From Planctomycetota bacterium (GTDB lineage Bacteria; Planctomycetota; Phycisphaerae; Phycisphaerales; UBA1924): a DNA stretch of 64,000 nucleotides. The notes below the pieces were generated by a model. It ran no database searches. It was not told the DNA's origin and saw only the letters and a program-made list of their open reading frames with translations. This document shows positions 35,545 through 47,300 of this stretch, piece after piece. The stretch is from positions 124,001-188,000 of the forward strand of contig JAFEBO010000001.1 in NCBI GenBank assembly GCA_018242625.1. Direction: 5' to 3'. Position numbers and translations under genes: made by a program. The number at the start of each line of letters is the position of its first letter. Positions within the stretch are counted from its first letter, which is position 1.

Positions 35545-36744
35545 TTACGCGGACGCTGCCGCGTGATCCAAAGCGGCTCGGAGCACCCTCTGGCTCTTCC
35601 GAATGCCCAGTGTAACGTCTCCACCACCCCGGTAGTCAACTGCAATTGTCGAATCAAAGCCGACCGAGGCGACCGCCTGCACCATTTTGAAAAGGTCGTA
35701 GGCCTTGTGGACCGGCAGGGGTTCCTGCGGGGCGGCAGGTTCGTCGCTCTCCCCGCTGAAGATGTCGGCGATCAGGTCTTCCAGGGAGGCATCGTCGAGT
35801 TCTTCCAAATCCTCGTCGTCTTCGTCCTCTGCCTCGGCGGCCTTGGCGGTCTTCGCCGCCTCGGGCTTGGGCTCGCCCTTTGCGGCTTTGGGGGCCGGGT
35901 CCTCCGGGGCGGGCTTGGTGGCCTTTGCGACGGCCTTGCCGGACTTTTTCTTGGGCTTGGCTTCCACCTCTTCGGGCTCATCCGGCGGAACGGCGCTGCG
36001 GGCGGCCTTGCGTGATTTCACATCCAGGTCGTCGTCTTCGTCCTCAACAGGAGGCTTGGGACGCTTTGCGGCGGGCTTGGGGGGGGCAGCCCCGGCCGGC
36101 GGATCGGTGAAATCCGTGGTGGAGGCCAGCACGACGCTGGCGTAGGGGGTGATGCGCCGGAGGAACATGACCGCGCCTTCGAGGGATCCGGTGGATTCGA
36201 AGGCGAACTGGAAGTCCGGGAGGGTACCGATGCGGAAGCCGCCGACCTTTTTGATGAGGTCGGTGACCCGCTCGGGCTTGGCGGTCAGCCCCTTGGTCGG
36301 ATTGATGAGAAGGTTGAGTTCGAGGCGTTCGGCCCGATCGACGATCTTGCGGAGGCGTGGCCAGAGGAGCTGGAGGGCCTCGTCCGTGTCATCGGCCTGA
36401 ATTCGCAGAGAAGCGGCGGTGCAGGAAAGGATCTGGGCGGCCTCGATCACTCGGAGCATGCGCTGGATGGAGGCTTCGGCGGCCTGTGCATCACCGGTCA
36501 GTTTCTGGGGTTCGGACTCGATGAGCAACAGGCAGGGGCAGCCGGCCCGGTCGGCCCTTTCACGGAGCTGCTCCAGCCTGCGACGGTCCGCACCGACGAG
36601 AAGGTCCGTGGTGAGGTTGAGCCCCCCCAGACCCAGGACTTCGCGGGTGTACTGAGGCAGATCGGAGAGCGCCAGAGAGGGGGTACCCCCCTTGGGGCTC
36701 GTGAGCTGCGAACGGAGACACGATGCATTGAGAGTCAGCAGCAT
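35545..36744 (-). CDS. TIM-barrel (xylose isomerase-like) protein with a large charged insertion
   Basis: Protein of 399 residues. Residues 1-214 and 344-399 look like one alpha/beta barrel of the xylose isomerase-like/AP endonuclease 2 superfamily: LNASCLRSQL, then LNLTTDLLVGADRRRLEQLRE, LELNLLINPTKGL, and the final strand STIAVDYRGGGD. Residues 215-343 are low-complexity Pro/Ala/Lys plus Asp/Glu (EDEDDDLD and EAEDEDDEDLEELDD) and interrupt the barrel late in its sequence. Catalytic metal ligands are not obvious, so enzymatic activity is unsure. ATG 36744 has no clear ribosome binding site; ATG 36822 is possible but lies beside a hairpin. It sits upstream of cmk and plsC on the same strand. 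Confidence 0.75.
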   Translation of the reverse strand: MLLTLNASCLRSQLTSPKGGTPSLALSDLPQYTREVLGLGGLNLTTDLLVGADRRRLEQLRERADRAGCPCLLLIESEPQKLTGDAQAAEASIQRMLRVIEAAQILSCTAASLRIQADDTDEALQLLWPRLRKIVDRAERLELNLLINPTKGLTAKPERVTDLIKKVGGFRIGTLPDFQFAFESTGSLEGAVMFLRRITPYASVVLASTTDFTDPPAGAAPPKPAAKRPKPPVEDEDDDLDVKSRKAARSAVPPDEPEEVEAKPKKKSGKAVAKATKPAPEDPAPKAAKGEPKPEAAKTAKAAEAEDEDDEDLEELDDASLEDLIADIFSGESDEPAAPQEPLPVHKAYDLFKMVQAVASVGFDSTIAVDYRGGGDVTLGIRKSQRVLRAALDHAAASA

Positions 36745-36823
36745 GCGTTGCGGCGACTGTAGCGGGAAACCCGCACTCACGCCGAACGGTCCATTGGCCT
36801 TCAAGCGCAGACCGACCCGCAAA

Positions 36824-36853
36824 GACGGTCGTTGCCTTTCAGCGACGACCGTC
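36824..36853. repeat. 12-bp inverted repeat (hairpin) upstream of the TIM-barrel gene
   Basis: GACGGTCGTTGC and GCGACGACCGTC are complementary except for one wobble pair, around the loop CTTTCA. On the minus strand it precedes the TIM-barrel gene and is followed by TTTGCGGG, so it could be an attenuator-like leader hairpin or an operator. Confidence 0.5.
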
Positions 36854-36917
36854 CGGAGGGGAAAAAGGTAACCGACTCAAAATATCGGAAATGAGTTCCG
36901 GCGTCAAACGGGTCTGA

Positions 36918-36946
36918 GCAAAACCGGCGAATTCCCGGATTTTTGC
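36918..36946. terminator. terminator-like inverted repeat between divergent genes
   Basis: GCAAAACCGG pairs with CCGGATTTTTGC with a small bulge, giving a GC core flanked by A and T runs on both strands, the shape of a bidirectional intrinsic terminator. Its place between divergent genes is unexpected for a terminator; it may insulate the two promoters or be an operator. Confidence 0.4.
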
Positions 36947-37176
36947 AAGATACGGAATAGTGATTTTCTGTCACAGCCCTGTCACGTGCTCGCTCGGGGC
37001 ATGGACAGATTATGGAAAACCCAATCGTTCGCATTCCGATCGGGTAACATTGGAGGCGTTGAAGTATGAAAAGCCTCATGGAAAGTTGCGGCGGACTTCG
37101 ATCCGCCTATGGGCCTGGGTGATTTCTATCCTGTGACGCCCCTTGTGAAGACGTTCCCTTTCAGTAAGGATCAATC

Positions 37177-37554
37177 ATGGCGAGCCCGACCGACCGCAAG
37201 TACTCCGAATCGCACGAATGGCACAAAGTGGATGGCGACACGCTGGTGCTTGGCATCAGCCGCTTTGCGGTCGACGCATTGACGGACATCACATACGTCC
37301 AGATGAAGAAGGTGGGAACGCGGTTCAAGGCGGGCGATGTGGTCGGCGAAGTGGAGAGCGTGAAGACGACGAGCGACATCTACGCGTTCGTCGGCGGCGA
37401 AATCACGGAGGTCAACGGCGCTCTGACCGACAACCCCGGCCTGATCAACGAAGATCCGTACGGGAAGGGCTGGCTGCTTAAGGCGAAGATCACCGATGCA
37501 TCGGGCCTGGCAAAGCTCATGGACGGCGGGGCCTACGACAAGGCCCATCCCTGA
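37177..37554 (+). CDS. gcvH: glycine cleavage system H protein
   Basis: Lipoyl carrier protein of 125 residues that shuttles the aminomethyl group in glycine cleavage. The fold signature is clear: YSESHEWHKVDGDTLVLGISRFAVDALTDITYV, with the lipoyl-lysine at Lys63 in GEVESVKTTSDIYA and NPGLINEDPYGKGWLLKAKI after it. TAAGGAT precedes the ATG. No gcvT or gcvP is adjacent, so it stands alone here. A short relative used only as a lipoyl carrier is conceivable. The lipoylating enzyme LipA is encoded at 4832-5863. Confidence 0.95.
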   Translation: MASPTDRKYSESHEWHKVDGDTLVLGISRFAVDALTDITYVQMKKVGTRFKAGDVVGEVESVKTTSDIYAFVGGEITEVNGALTDNPGLINEDPYGKGWLLKAKITDASGLAKLMDGGAYDKAHP

Positions 37555-37656
37555 GCGGGCCGAGGAATCCGGGCGGTCCTTTGCCCAACAAGCGGGAAGC
37601 CTTGAGCCGGAGTGCCGAAATCCCGGTGTGGAAAACACTCTGCCCTAAGTGAACAC

Positions 37657-38391
37657 ATGCTTGCCTGCCTTGGAGTTCGAAAGTCGTACGAGATCGGTGC
37701 GCGTCGTGTTGAAGCCCTGCGGGGCATCGACATGCGGATCGACGAGCCGGGCTTTTACGCGATCATGGGCCGCTCGGGGAGCGGGAAGAGCACGCTCTTG
37801 CACCTTTTGGGAGCTCTCGACAAGCCGGATGCGGGCGAGATCCGGATCGGGGAGCAGCGGATTGATGCGCTTGGCGAACGCGAAGCAACCGAATTCCGGC
37901 GGACGCAGATCGGGATTGTGTTCCAGCAGTTCAACCTGATCGCGACGATGACCGCGCTTGAGAACGCGGAGTTGCCGGCGGTTCTGGCGAACGCGGATCC
38001 GGCGAAAGCGCGTTCACGGGCCAGGTCGCTGCTCGATAGGCTGGGGCTGGGAGATCGGCTCGACCACCGGCCCGATGCGCTCTCGGGGGGAGAGCAGCAG
38101 CGCGTGGCCATCGCGCGGGCGCTGCATTTCTCTCCGTCGCTTCTCCTGGCGGACGAGCCGACGGGCAACCTGGACTCTGCGAGCAGCCAGGGCTTGTGGA
38201 AGCTGCTCAAGGAGATTGCGCTCGAGCGCGAGATCAGCATTGTGATGGTGACGCACGAGCCGGCGGCGGCTTGCCACTGTCGCGAGGTCTTTGTGCTGGC
38301 GGACGGCACAGTGCGGGTGCGAATTTCAACGGAGGGTCTGGATGAGAGCGCCGTGGCGGCTCGCTATCAGCAGTCTGTCGCAGCGGCGTAG
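37657..38391 (+). CDS. ABC transporter ATP-binding protein (MacB/LolD type)
   Basis: ATPase of 244 residues. Walker A GRSGSGKST (Lys44), Q-loop VFQQFNL, signature LSGGEQQRVAIARAL, Walker B LLLADEPTGNLD and the switch His in MVTHEPAA are all intact. The FQQFNL and EPTGNLD variants are typical of the LolD/MacB/FtsE group that works with FtsX-like permeases, and such a permease gene starts inside this one, overlapping by 50 nt in another frame. The pair likely drives lipoprotein or peptide handling at the membrane. The ATG at 37657 is chosen because conserved residues start right after it; 37612 is possible. Confidence 0.94.
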   Translation: MLACLGVRKSYEIGARRVEALRGIDMRIDEPGFYAIMGRSGSGKSTLLHLLGALDKPDAGEIRIGEQRIDALGEREATEFRRTQIGIVFQQFNLIATMTALENAELPAVLANADPAKARSRARSLLDRLGLGDRLDHRPDALSGGEQQRVAIARALHFSPSLLLADEPTGNLDSASSQGLWKLLKEIALEREISIVMVTHEPAAACHCREVFVLADGTVRVRISTEGLDESAVAARYQQSVAAA

Positions 38392-41125
38392 CCGCAGCGT
38401 GCTGCTGCTGCTGGTCGTGGTGCTGTCCGCCGCGCTCGTTTCCGCCGTTGCGACGGCGATGAACAGCGTGACGGAGTCGCTGCGCGCGAGGATGGTGGGC
38501 GCGGTCGGCTCCGCGGATCTCAAGATCATCGTGCCGGGGTCTGCGCGCCCGCTGGAAGAAGCTCTCGCGTCCAAAGTCCGCCGCTGGCCCGAGGTGCGGG
38601 ATTTGAGCGGAAGGCTTCGGGCGGCGGCATCGCTGCGGGCGGTGCGGCCGGTGTGGCCGGCAGCGAACGGCGCTCGGGGCCCGATCGATCGGAACGTCCG
38701 TTCGATGGCGGTCAACGTCTATCTCGAGAGTTTCCGGCCGGGATTTGATGAGAAACACAGGCCGGTGGTGCTTGCCGAGGGGAGGATGCCGGCTGCGCCG
38801 GAAGAGATTGCGATCGATCAGACCGCTCTCGACCGGCTGCGCGGGATTGAGAGTCGCGCCGGTCGCCGGAGTGGAACGCTGTCGGCGCTGATCAGCGGAA
38901 CGGCTCCGCAAGTGGGCGAGGGGAATCCCGAAGCGGGCCAGGACCTTGGGCCTCTGTCGGCGAGAGACGAGGCCGAAGCCCGGATGCTCAGCGAGCGATA
39001 CAGGGCGGCGATCGGCCAGACGATCGAACTTCTTGCGCGGGAAGGGGAATCGCGGCGGGTGCGGATCGTTGGAGTGGCTCCGTCGGGAGTGCTGGGCGGG
39101 CGCCCGCGGGCATGGATGACACCCGAATCGCTGGCCGAGGCGACTGGGCAACAGGGAAAGTTCGCGGAGATCGAGATTGTGTTGGGCCCGGCGGCCGATC
39201 CGGAAACGACGATCGCTTCGCACCGCGCCGAGATTCCGGAAGATGCGGTGCTGCAATCGACGGCGAAAGTCACTTCGCGGCTGGAAGAAAATCTGAAGGG
39301 CGGCCAGGTGGGGCTTGCGATCGCGTCGACGCTGGCATTTCTTTCCGCGGCGTTCATCATTCTGACGGGGCTGACGACCGGCGTTGTCGAACGCCAGCGC
39401 GAGCTTGCGGTGCTCCGGTGCATCGGGGCATCGCGTGGCCAGATCGCCGGGTCGCAGATCCTGGTGGGGCTTTGGCTTGGCGTTGCCGGCTCGTTGATCG
39501 GAGTGCCGATGGGGATCGGCCTGGCAAGCCTGGTGATCTGGTGGTTCCGGAACGAGTTGAGCATCGATCTGGCCTTTTCGTGGTTTGCGCTGGCGATCGG
39601 AGCGGCGGGATCGATCTTTGCCGGGGTTGCGGGGGCCGCGATTCCCGCGTGGAACGCGGCGCGGATGGAGCCGCTTCGGGCGCTGACCGCGCGTGGGCGG
39701 CCGGCGCGCTCGGGGCTGGTGGGTGTGTGCGCGGTGATCTGCGTTGTGATGCTGGGCACGCACCTGGCGGTGGTGACGTTCTGCCGCACGCCGAATCTGA
39801 TTTTCTTTGCGTACATCTTTCTGGGGCTTCCGTGCATGTTTGTGGGCTATTTCCTGTTTGGCGTGCCGGTGACAGCCGCGCTGAGCGGGCTGCTCGCGAG
39901 GCCGATCGCGCGGGCGCTGGCGGTGCCGCCCTCGCTGCTGCTGCAGTCGCTGCGCAGGACGCCGTACCGGCATGGCCTGACCGCGGGTTCGCTCATGGCG
40001 GGCCTGGCGATGATGATCGCGATCTGGACGCAAGGGGCGAGCTTTGCGCGGGACTGGCTGGGGAAAATGCAGTTTCCCGATGCGTTTGTGACAGGGCTGG
40101 CGCTGACGGACGAGAGCGTGGCGCGGCTGCGGGGGATGAAGGGCATCACGGGCGCGACGCCGCTCTCGGTGGTTCGGGTTGAGACAGGCGGAAACAACGC
40201 CGCGGTTTTGAGAAACCTTAAGACGACTTTCATCGGGTTTGAGCCGGACACGTTTTTTCCGATGATGAACATCGGATGGGTGGCGGGCTCGCGAGAGGAA
40301 GCCCAGCCCAGGCTCAATCGTGGCGATTCAATCATCGTGGCGCGGGAATTTGCGGCTTCGAAGGGCGTGGGGCTGGGCGACAAGGTCGAGGTGCGATACC
40401 AGGGTCGCGTGGCCGCCTTTGAGATCGTGGGGATCGTGACAAGCCCAGGGCTTGATGTTGTCAGCAATTACTTCGATCTTGGCGATATGTACGTGGACCA
40501 GGCGGTGAGCGCTGTGTTCGGATCGAGAGCGGCGCTCGAGAATCGACTGCTGGGAGGGAATCCGCCTCCCACACAGCTCATCTCGATGTCGCTGGCGCCG
40601 GGAACCGACGATGCGGCGATCGCGGGCGAGATCCGCAAGGAGCTTCTGGCGGCGGGAGTTCTGGATGTCGGGACAGGACGCACGCTCAAGAACGTCGTGC
40701 ATGCAACGATCGAGCGCAGCCTGTATGTCGTATCGGTGATCGCGCTGATGTCGATGCTGGTGGCGAGCCTCGGAGTGGCGAATCTGATCGTGGCGGCGAT
40801 CGAAGGCAGGAAATTTGAGTTCGGGGTACTGCGGGCGATCGGGGCTTCGCGGTGGATGGTCTGCCGCCTGGTGCTGGCGGAGGCGATCGTTGTGGCGCTG
40901 GCGGCGTGCGTGCTCGGAACGATGATGGGCGTGCAGGGGAGTTACGGGGGCGTGCGGCTGAACGCGGTGATTGCGGGGATTGAGCTGACGCTGCGGCCGC
41001 CTCCGGGGGCGATTGCGGCGGGGTGCGGGATTCTCTTTGTGCTGGCGGTGCTGGCGGCGATGCCGGCGGTGTACGCGCTTTCGAGGCGCCAGCCGCGTGA
41101 GCTTCTGAGCGCGATGAAGGGCTAG
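38342..41125 (+). CDS. ABC transporter permease with two FtsX domains
   Basis: Large permease of 927 residues. An N-terminal membrane segment (SVLLLLVVVLSAALVSAV) leads to a long periplasmic region. A first FtsX domain of about four membrane segments is near 325-440 (IASTLAFLSAAFIILTGL, VVERQRELAVLRCIGASRGQI). More segments and a second periplasmic region follow, and a final FtsX domain ends the protein (VIALMSMLVASLGVANLIVAAIE, EFGVLRAIGASRWMV). The doubled FtsX layout matches large MacB/LolE-related permeases. GGAGGG lies 4 nt before the ATG, inside the ATPase gene, so translation is coupled. It overlaps the convergent PilZ-J gene by 4 nt. Confidence 0.92.
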   Translation: MRAPWRLAISSLSQRRSRSVLLLLVVVLSAALVSAVATAMNSVTESLRARMVGAVGSADLKIIVPGSARPLEEALASKVRRWPEVRDLSGRLRAAASLRAVRPVWPAANGARGPIDRNVRSMAVNVYLESFRPGFDEKHRPVVLAEGRMPAAPEEIAIDQTALDRLRGIESRAGRRSGTLSALISGTAPQVGEGNPEAGQDLGPLSARDEAEARMLSERYRAAIGQTIELLAREGESRRVRIVGVAPSGVLGGRPRAWMTPESLAEATGQQGKFAEIEIVLGPAADPETTIASHRAEIPEDAVLQSTAKVTSRLEENLKGGQVGLAIASTLAFLSAAFIILTGLTTGVVERQRELAVLRCIGASRGQIAGSQILVGLWLGVAGSLIGVPMGIGLASLVIWWFRNELSIDLAFSWFALAIGAAGSIFAGVAGAAIPAWNAARMEPLRALTARGRPARSGLVGVCAVICVVMLGTHLAVVTFCRTPNLIFFAYIFLGLPCMFVGYFLFGVPVTAALSGLLARPIARALAVPPSLLLQSLRRTPYRHGLTAGSLMAGLAMMIAIWTQGASFARDWLGKMQFPDAFVTGLALTDESVARLRGMKGITGATPLSVVRVETGGNNAAVLRNLKTTFIGFEPDTFFPMMNIGWVAGSREEAQPRLNRGDSIIVAREFAASKGVGLGDKVEVRYQGRVAAFEIVGIVTSPGLDVVSNYFDLGDMYVDQAVSAVFGSRAALENRLLGGNPPPTQLISMSLAPGTDDAAIAGEIRKELLAAGVLDVGTGRTLKNVVHATIERSLYVVSVIALMSMLVASLGVANLIVAAIEGRKFEFGVLRAIGASRWMVCRLVLAEAIVVALAACVLGTMMGVQGSYGGVRLNAVIAGIELTLRPPPGAIAAGCGILFVLAVLAAMPAVYALSRRQPRELLSAMKG

Positions 41126-41715
41126 GCGGCCCCGAGGAGCTGGTCGTAGCGTCGACGGAGGCTCTCGTCACGGAGCACCATGTAGCTTTTGCTGATGCGC
41201 GTGAAGAGGCGGGCGGATTCCGCGTCGGGTGCGTGGTCCGGGTGATACCGGCGCGCGAGCGCACGGTACGCGGCCCGGATCTGCTCGAGAGATGCGTCGC
41301 GGGATACGCCCAGGACGGAATAAAGGTCTTCGATCTCGATGCTGGTCGGGAGCAGCTCGCGGCCCGCGGCGCAGTGATCGAGGAGCTTCTCGAGTTCGGC
41401 GCGTGCGCCGGCGTCGGCGTCGAAGAAGTGCAGACCGATGTTCCAGAGGTCCTTGTCCAGTTTTCGAGTCCAGGCGACGCGGGCCATGATGAAGGCCCGG
41501 ACGTTCTCGCAGGTGATTGCGATTTCGAAGATGTGGCCGGCGCGCACGCACGGCTCGGTCCGGGAAACGATGCGAGCACCCTCGGTGGAGAGGTCCACAA
41601 CGCTGCCCAGAGCGGTATCTGTCAGCCTTGTGTCATAGCGCTTGCTGGTGCGTGTCACCTTTGGGCGCTCCGGGGCGGCCTGGGGCTTGCTCAGCTTTGA
41701 CTTGATCCACCTCAT
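41122..41715 (-). CDS. PilZ domain fused to a C-terminal J (DnaJ) domain
   Basis: Protein of 197 residues. Residues about 22-115 form a PilZ domain with the c-di-GMP contacts present: Arg26-x3-Arg30, then DLSTEG (Asp41, Ser43, Gly46) and later WNIGLHFFDAD. Residues about 128-195 form a J domain, EDLYSVLGVSRDASLEQIRAAYRALARRYHPD, with the HPD motif at 158-160 that stimulates Hsp70 ATPase. No DnaJ zinc or G/F region is present. The combination implies c-di-GMP-dependent recruitment of DnaK; that is inference. I start at ATG 41715 because the upstream frame is not protein-like. It is divergent from uvrB. Confidence 0.9.
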   Translation of the reverse strand: MRWIKSKLSKPQAAPERPKVTRTSKRYDTRLTDTALGSVVDLSTEGARIVSRTEPCVRAGHIFEIAITCENVRAFIMARVAWTRKLDKDLWNIGLHFFDADAGARAELEKLLDHCAAGRELLPTSIEIEDLYSVLGVSRDASLEQIRAAYRALARRYHPDHAPDAESARLFTRISKSYMVLRDESLRRRYDQLLGAA

Positions 41716-41863
41716 GCGGTCTTCATCGGACGATCGGGTTACACGCTGAGCGGATGGCCCGATAAGGCGGCAGTGGAAGTTCAAGAAGCTCCGACGGCGC
41801 CGGTCGCGCCGGGGGGTTCTCGGTCCGGGCGCAATCCATCGGGGGCCGGGCTTATCCTCGGGC

Positions 41864-44086
<2,223 letters not shown>

Positions 44087-44111
44087 GAGCGACGGCTTCT
44101 ACCCTTCCGGC

Positions 44112-44306
44112 GTGACCAACGAAGCAATCAACAGACGGCCCCCCTCGGAGAAGGCGGGGTTTCTTCGGCGGCTTGCGATCTATCTGCTGGGGGTTGCCAT
44201 CGGCTTTCTGATTCTGGGGATGTTCAAAGCCCGCAGCGCGGCCGAGGCCCGAGTTCGGGAAGCCCAGCGGCAAGCGGCCCAGAACGCGGGCGCGAACGAG
44301 CGCTGA
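44112..44306 (+). CDS. hypothetical small single-pass membrane protein
   Basis: Protein of 64 residues, unrecognised. A polar N-terminus is followed by one membrane helix (IYLLGVAIGFLILGMF, about 24-40) and a basic/Ala-rich helical tail (EARVREAQRQAAQNAGANER). It starts at GTG 25 nt after uvrB and lies on the same strand before uvrA, so it may be in a repair operon. Coding is supported by tight spacing and a coherent hydrophobic helix only. Confidence 0.6.
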   Translation: MTNEAINRRPPSEKAGFLRRLAIYLLGVAIGFLILGMFKARSAAEARVREAQRQAAQNAGANER

Positions 44307-44389
44307 ATTTACAGGAAAACTCGACGGCGGATCGCCTGAACGGACACCGAACGCACCTACAGTCGGTGGTGACCAAGCAGGAGCGAGAT

Positions 44390-47300
44390 GTGTCCAAAGC
44401 CGCAACGCCAGCCGAACGCGCGCCGAGCGTGGTCGAGATCAAACGTTCCGACAAACCGGGGCAGAAGACGGCCACTCCCAAGACCCGGGCGGACGACCGG
44501 GTCATCCACGTCCGCGGCGCCCGTGAGCACAATCTCAAGAACATCGATGTCACGATCCCGCGCGACAAGCTGGTCGTGATCACGGGGCTTTCGGGGAGCG
44601 GCAAGAGCAGCCTGGCGTTCGACACGATCTTTGCCGAGGGCCAGCGGAAGTACATGGAGTCGCTCTCCGCCTACGCACGTCAGTTCCTGGAGCAGCTCAA
44701 AAAGCCGGACGTCGACGAAGTGGAAGGCGTGCCCCCCACCATCGCGATCGAGCAGCGGAGCGCGAGCAGCAATCCCCGCTCGACGGTGGCGACCACGACT
44801 GAAATCTACGACTATCTGCGGCTGCTGTTCGCGCGGTGCGGCACACCTCACTCCTGGGCGCCGACGAAGGTAAAGAAAGACGGGACGGTTCTGGAGCGTT
44901 CTGGCCGCATCATCAGCGCCATGGGCAGCACGCAGATCGTCGATGCGGTGATCGCGCGGGCATCGGAGGCCTCAACGCGGGAGAAGCCGGCCCGGTTCAT
45001 GATCATGGCGCCGGTCGTTCGGGACCGCAAGGGCTTCCACCGGGAAGTCCTGGAGGACCTTGTCAAGCAGGGCTGGGCGCGAGCGCGGGTGAACGGCACG
45101 TTGCACGAGCTTCGGGATGTGCTCAAGGATCCGGGCGAGAATCCGCTCGGGCTCGGGCGCTTTGAGAAGCACACGATCGAAGCGGTGATCGACCGGATCT
45201 CCTTCGGGCCCGAAGCCCGTCAGCGCGTGGCCGAGTCGGTCGAGGCGGCGCTGCGTGTGGCCGAAGGGACAGTCGTGGTCTCGCTGGAAGCCGAGGGCGG
45301 CTGGCGCGACACGACGTATTCGACGCGATTTTCCGATCCGGATCATCCGGAGGTGGCGCTCGAAGAACTCGAGCCGCGCCTCTTTTCGTTCAATTCACCG
45401 CAGGGGGCCTGCAAGGTCTGTTCTGGGCTGGGCACGCTGCTCGAACTCGACGAAGCGCTCGTGATGCCCAACGAGGCGAAATCCCTGTCGGAGGGGGCGA
45501 TCGAGGCCTACGCCAAAAACGTGGCAGTGCGGGCCTGGTTCCAGCGGGGGCTGAAGAAGTTCTGCAAGGCGATGGGCGTCAGCTACAGCGCGCCGGTGGC
45601 GACGTTTTCCAAAGACCAGCGCCAGCTGCTGCTGTACGGACATGCCGGCGACCCTGCTTCGGGCAAAGTCTCGAAGCTCTCTCTGGGCGGGAAACGTTTC
45701 TGGCAGGGTGTCATTCCGGAACTGACGGAATGGTGGGGCAAGACCGACAACGCGACGGTGAAGGAATGGCTTGGTCAGTTCATGTCCACCACGCCCTGCC
45801 AGACGTGCAAGGGCGATCGATTGCGGGTGGAGGCGCTCCACGTGCTGCTCACAAGCACCCACCGGGCCGATACGCAGCGCGCGTTTTCGGAGACGGTGAT
45901 CGGCCGCCCCCGGGCGGACGGGACCATCCTGAACATCGCGGAGTTTTCGCGGCTCAATATCCTCGATGCGATCGCGTTCGTGGGCGGGCTGAAACTCACG
46001 CGGGAGCAGCAGGAAATCGCCGAGCCGATCCTGAAGGAGATCAACAACCGGCTGCGGTTCCTGAGCGGTGTGGGTCTTGAGTATCTCTCGCTCGACCGCA
46101 AGACCGCGACGCTTTCGGGCGGCGAGGCGCAGCGCATCCGGCTCGCGACGCAGGTTGGCAGCGGGCTCGTCGGGGCGTGCTATGTCCTGGACGAGCCGAC
46201 GATCGGGCTGCACCAGCGGGACAACGACCGGCTGATCCGCACGCTCCGCCATCTGGCCGACATCGGCAACACCGTGCTGGTCGTGGAGCATGACGAGGAC
46301 ATGATCCGGGCAGCCGACCATGTTCTGGATGTCGGGCCCGGTCCGGGTGTGCATGGCGGTCGGATCGTCGCTCAGGGCACGGTGGCCGATATTTGCAAGG
46401 CGGCAGGATCGCAGACCGGGCTCTATCTGTCGGGAAAAAAGAAGATCGAGGTCCCGGCGGAGCGCCGCGCGATGGACGCAAAGAACGCCATCGTTGTCAA
46501 AGGCGCGACTCACAACAACCTGAAGAAGCTCGACGTGAGCATCCCGACGGGCGGCCTGGTCTGCGTGACGGGAGTGAGCGGCTCGGGCAAGTCGACGCTG
46601 GTGAACGACATCTTGCTGGTGGCGGCGAACAACCAGCTCCTGGGCAGAAGGGACAAGCCCGGGGCGCACGCTTCGTTCAAATGGCCCAAGACTCTTGATC
46701 GCGTCATCGAAGTTGATCAGTCTCCGATCGGACGCACGCCGCGTTCGAATCCGGCAACGTACGTCGGAATTTTCGACGACATACGCAAGGTCTTTGTCGC
46801 GACCAAAGAAGCGAAGGTCCGCGGGTACAAGCCGGGGCGTTTTTCCTTTAACGTGCGCGCAGAGTCGGGGGGCGGGCGATGCGAGGCGTGCGAGGGACAG
46901 GGGCTCAAACGCATCGAGATGCACTTCCTGCCGGATGTTTTCGTGGAGTGCGAGGTCTGCCGCGGCAAGCGGTATAACAGAGAAACGCTCGAGATTCTGT
47001 ATCGCGGCAAGTCGATCGCGGACGTTCTTGACATGACGATCGAGCAGTCGCTCTCGTTCTTCGAGAATCATCCGAAGATCCTTCGATTCCTGAAGTGCCT
47101 GCACGACGTCGGGCTCGACTATCTCACGCTGGGTCAACCGAGCACGCAGCTGTCGGGCGGCGAGGCGCAGCGCATCAAGCTGGCAACCGAGCTGGGCAAG
47201 ACGTTCGGCGCACTCGAGCAGGCGGAGATTCTGGCCGCGGGCAGCCCGTCGGCCAGGGAAGATTCCGGGGCGGACGATGCGGACGAGCAGTCCGATGCTC

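Larger units (their letters stand above)
36745..37176. other. intergenic region between divergent TIM-barrel and gcvH genes, with inverted repeats
   Basis: About 430 bases, AT-richer than average, holding the promoters of both flanking genes. Two inverted repeats are listed separately. A direct repeat TGTCAC-N5-TGTCAC occurs near 36970. A short frame MKSLMESCGGLRSAYGPG with GGAGG upstream starts near 37065 but has no support beyond that. I found no glycine riboswitch ahead of gcvH. Confidence 0.5.

Noticed and set aside
36854-37176. A glycine riboswitch upstream of gcvH
   Set aside because: The conserved glycine-aptamer core sequence was not seen in the leader.
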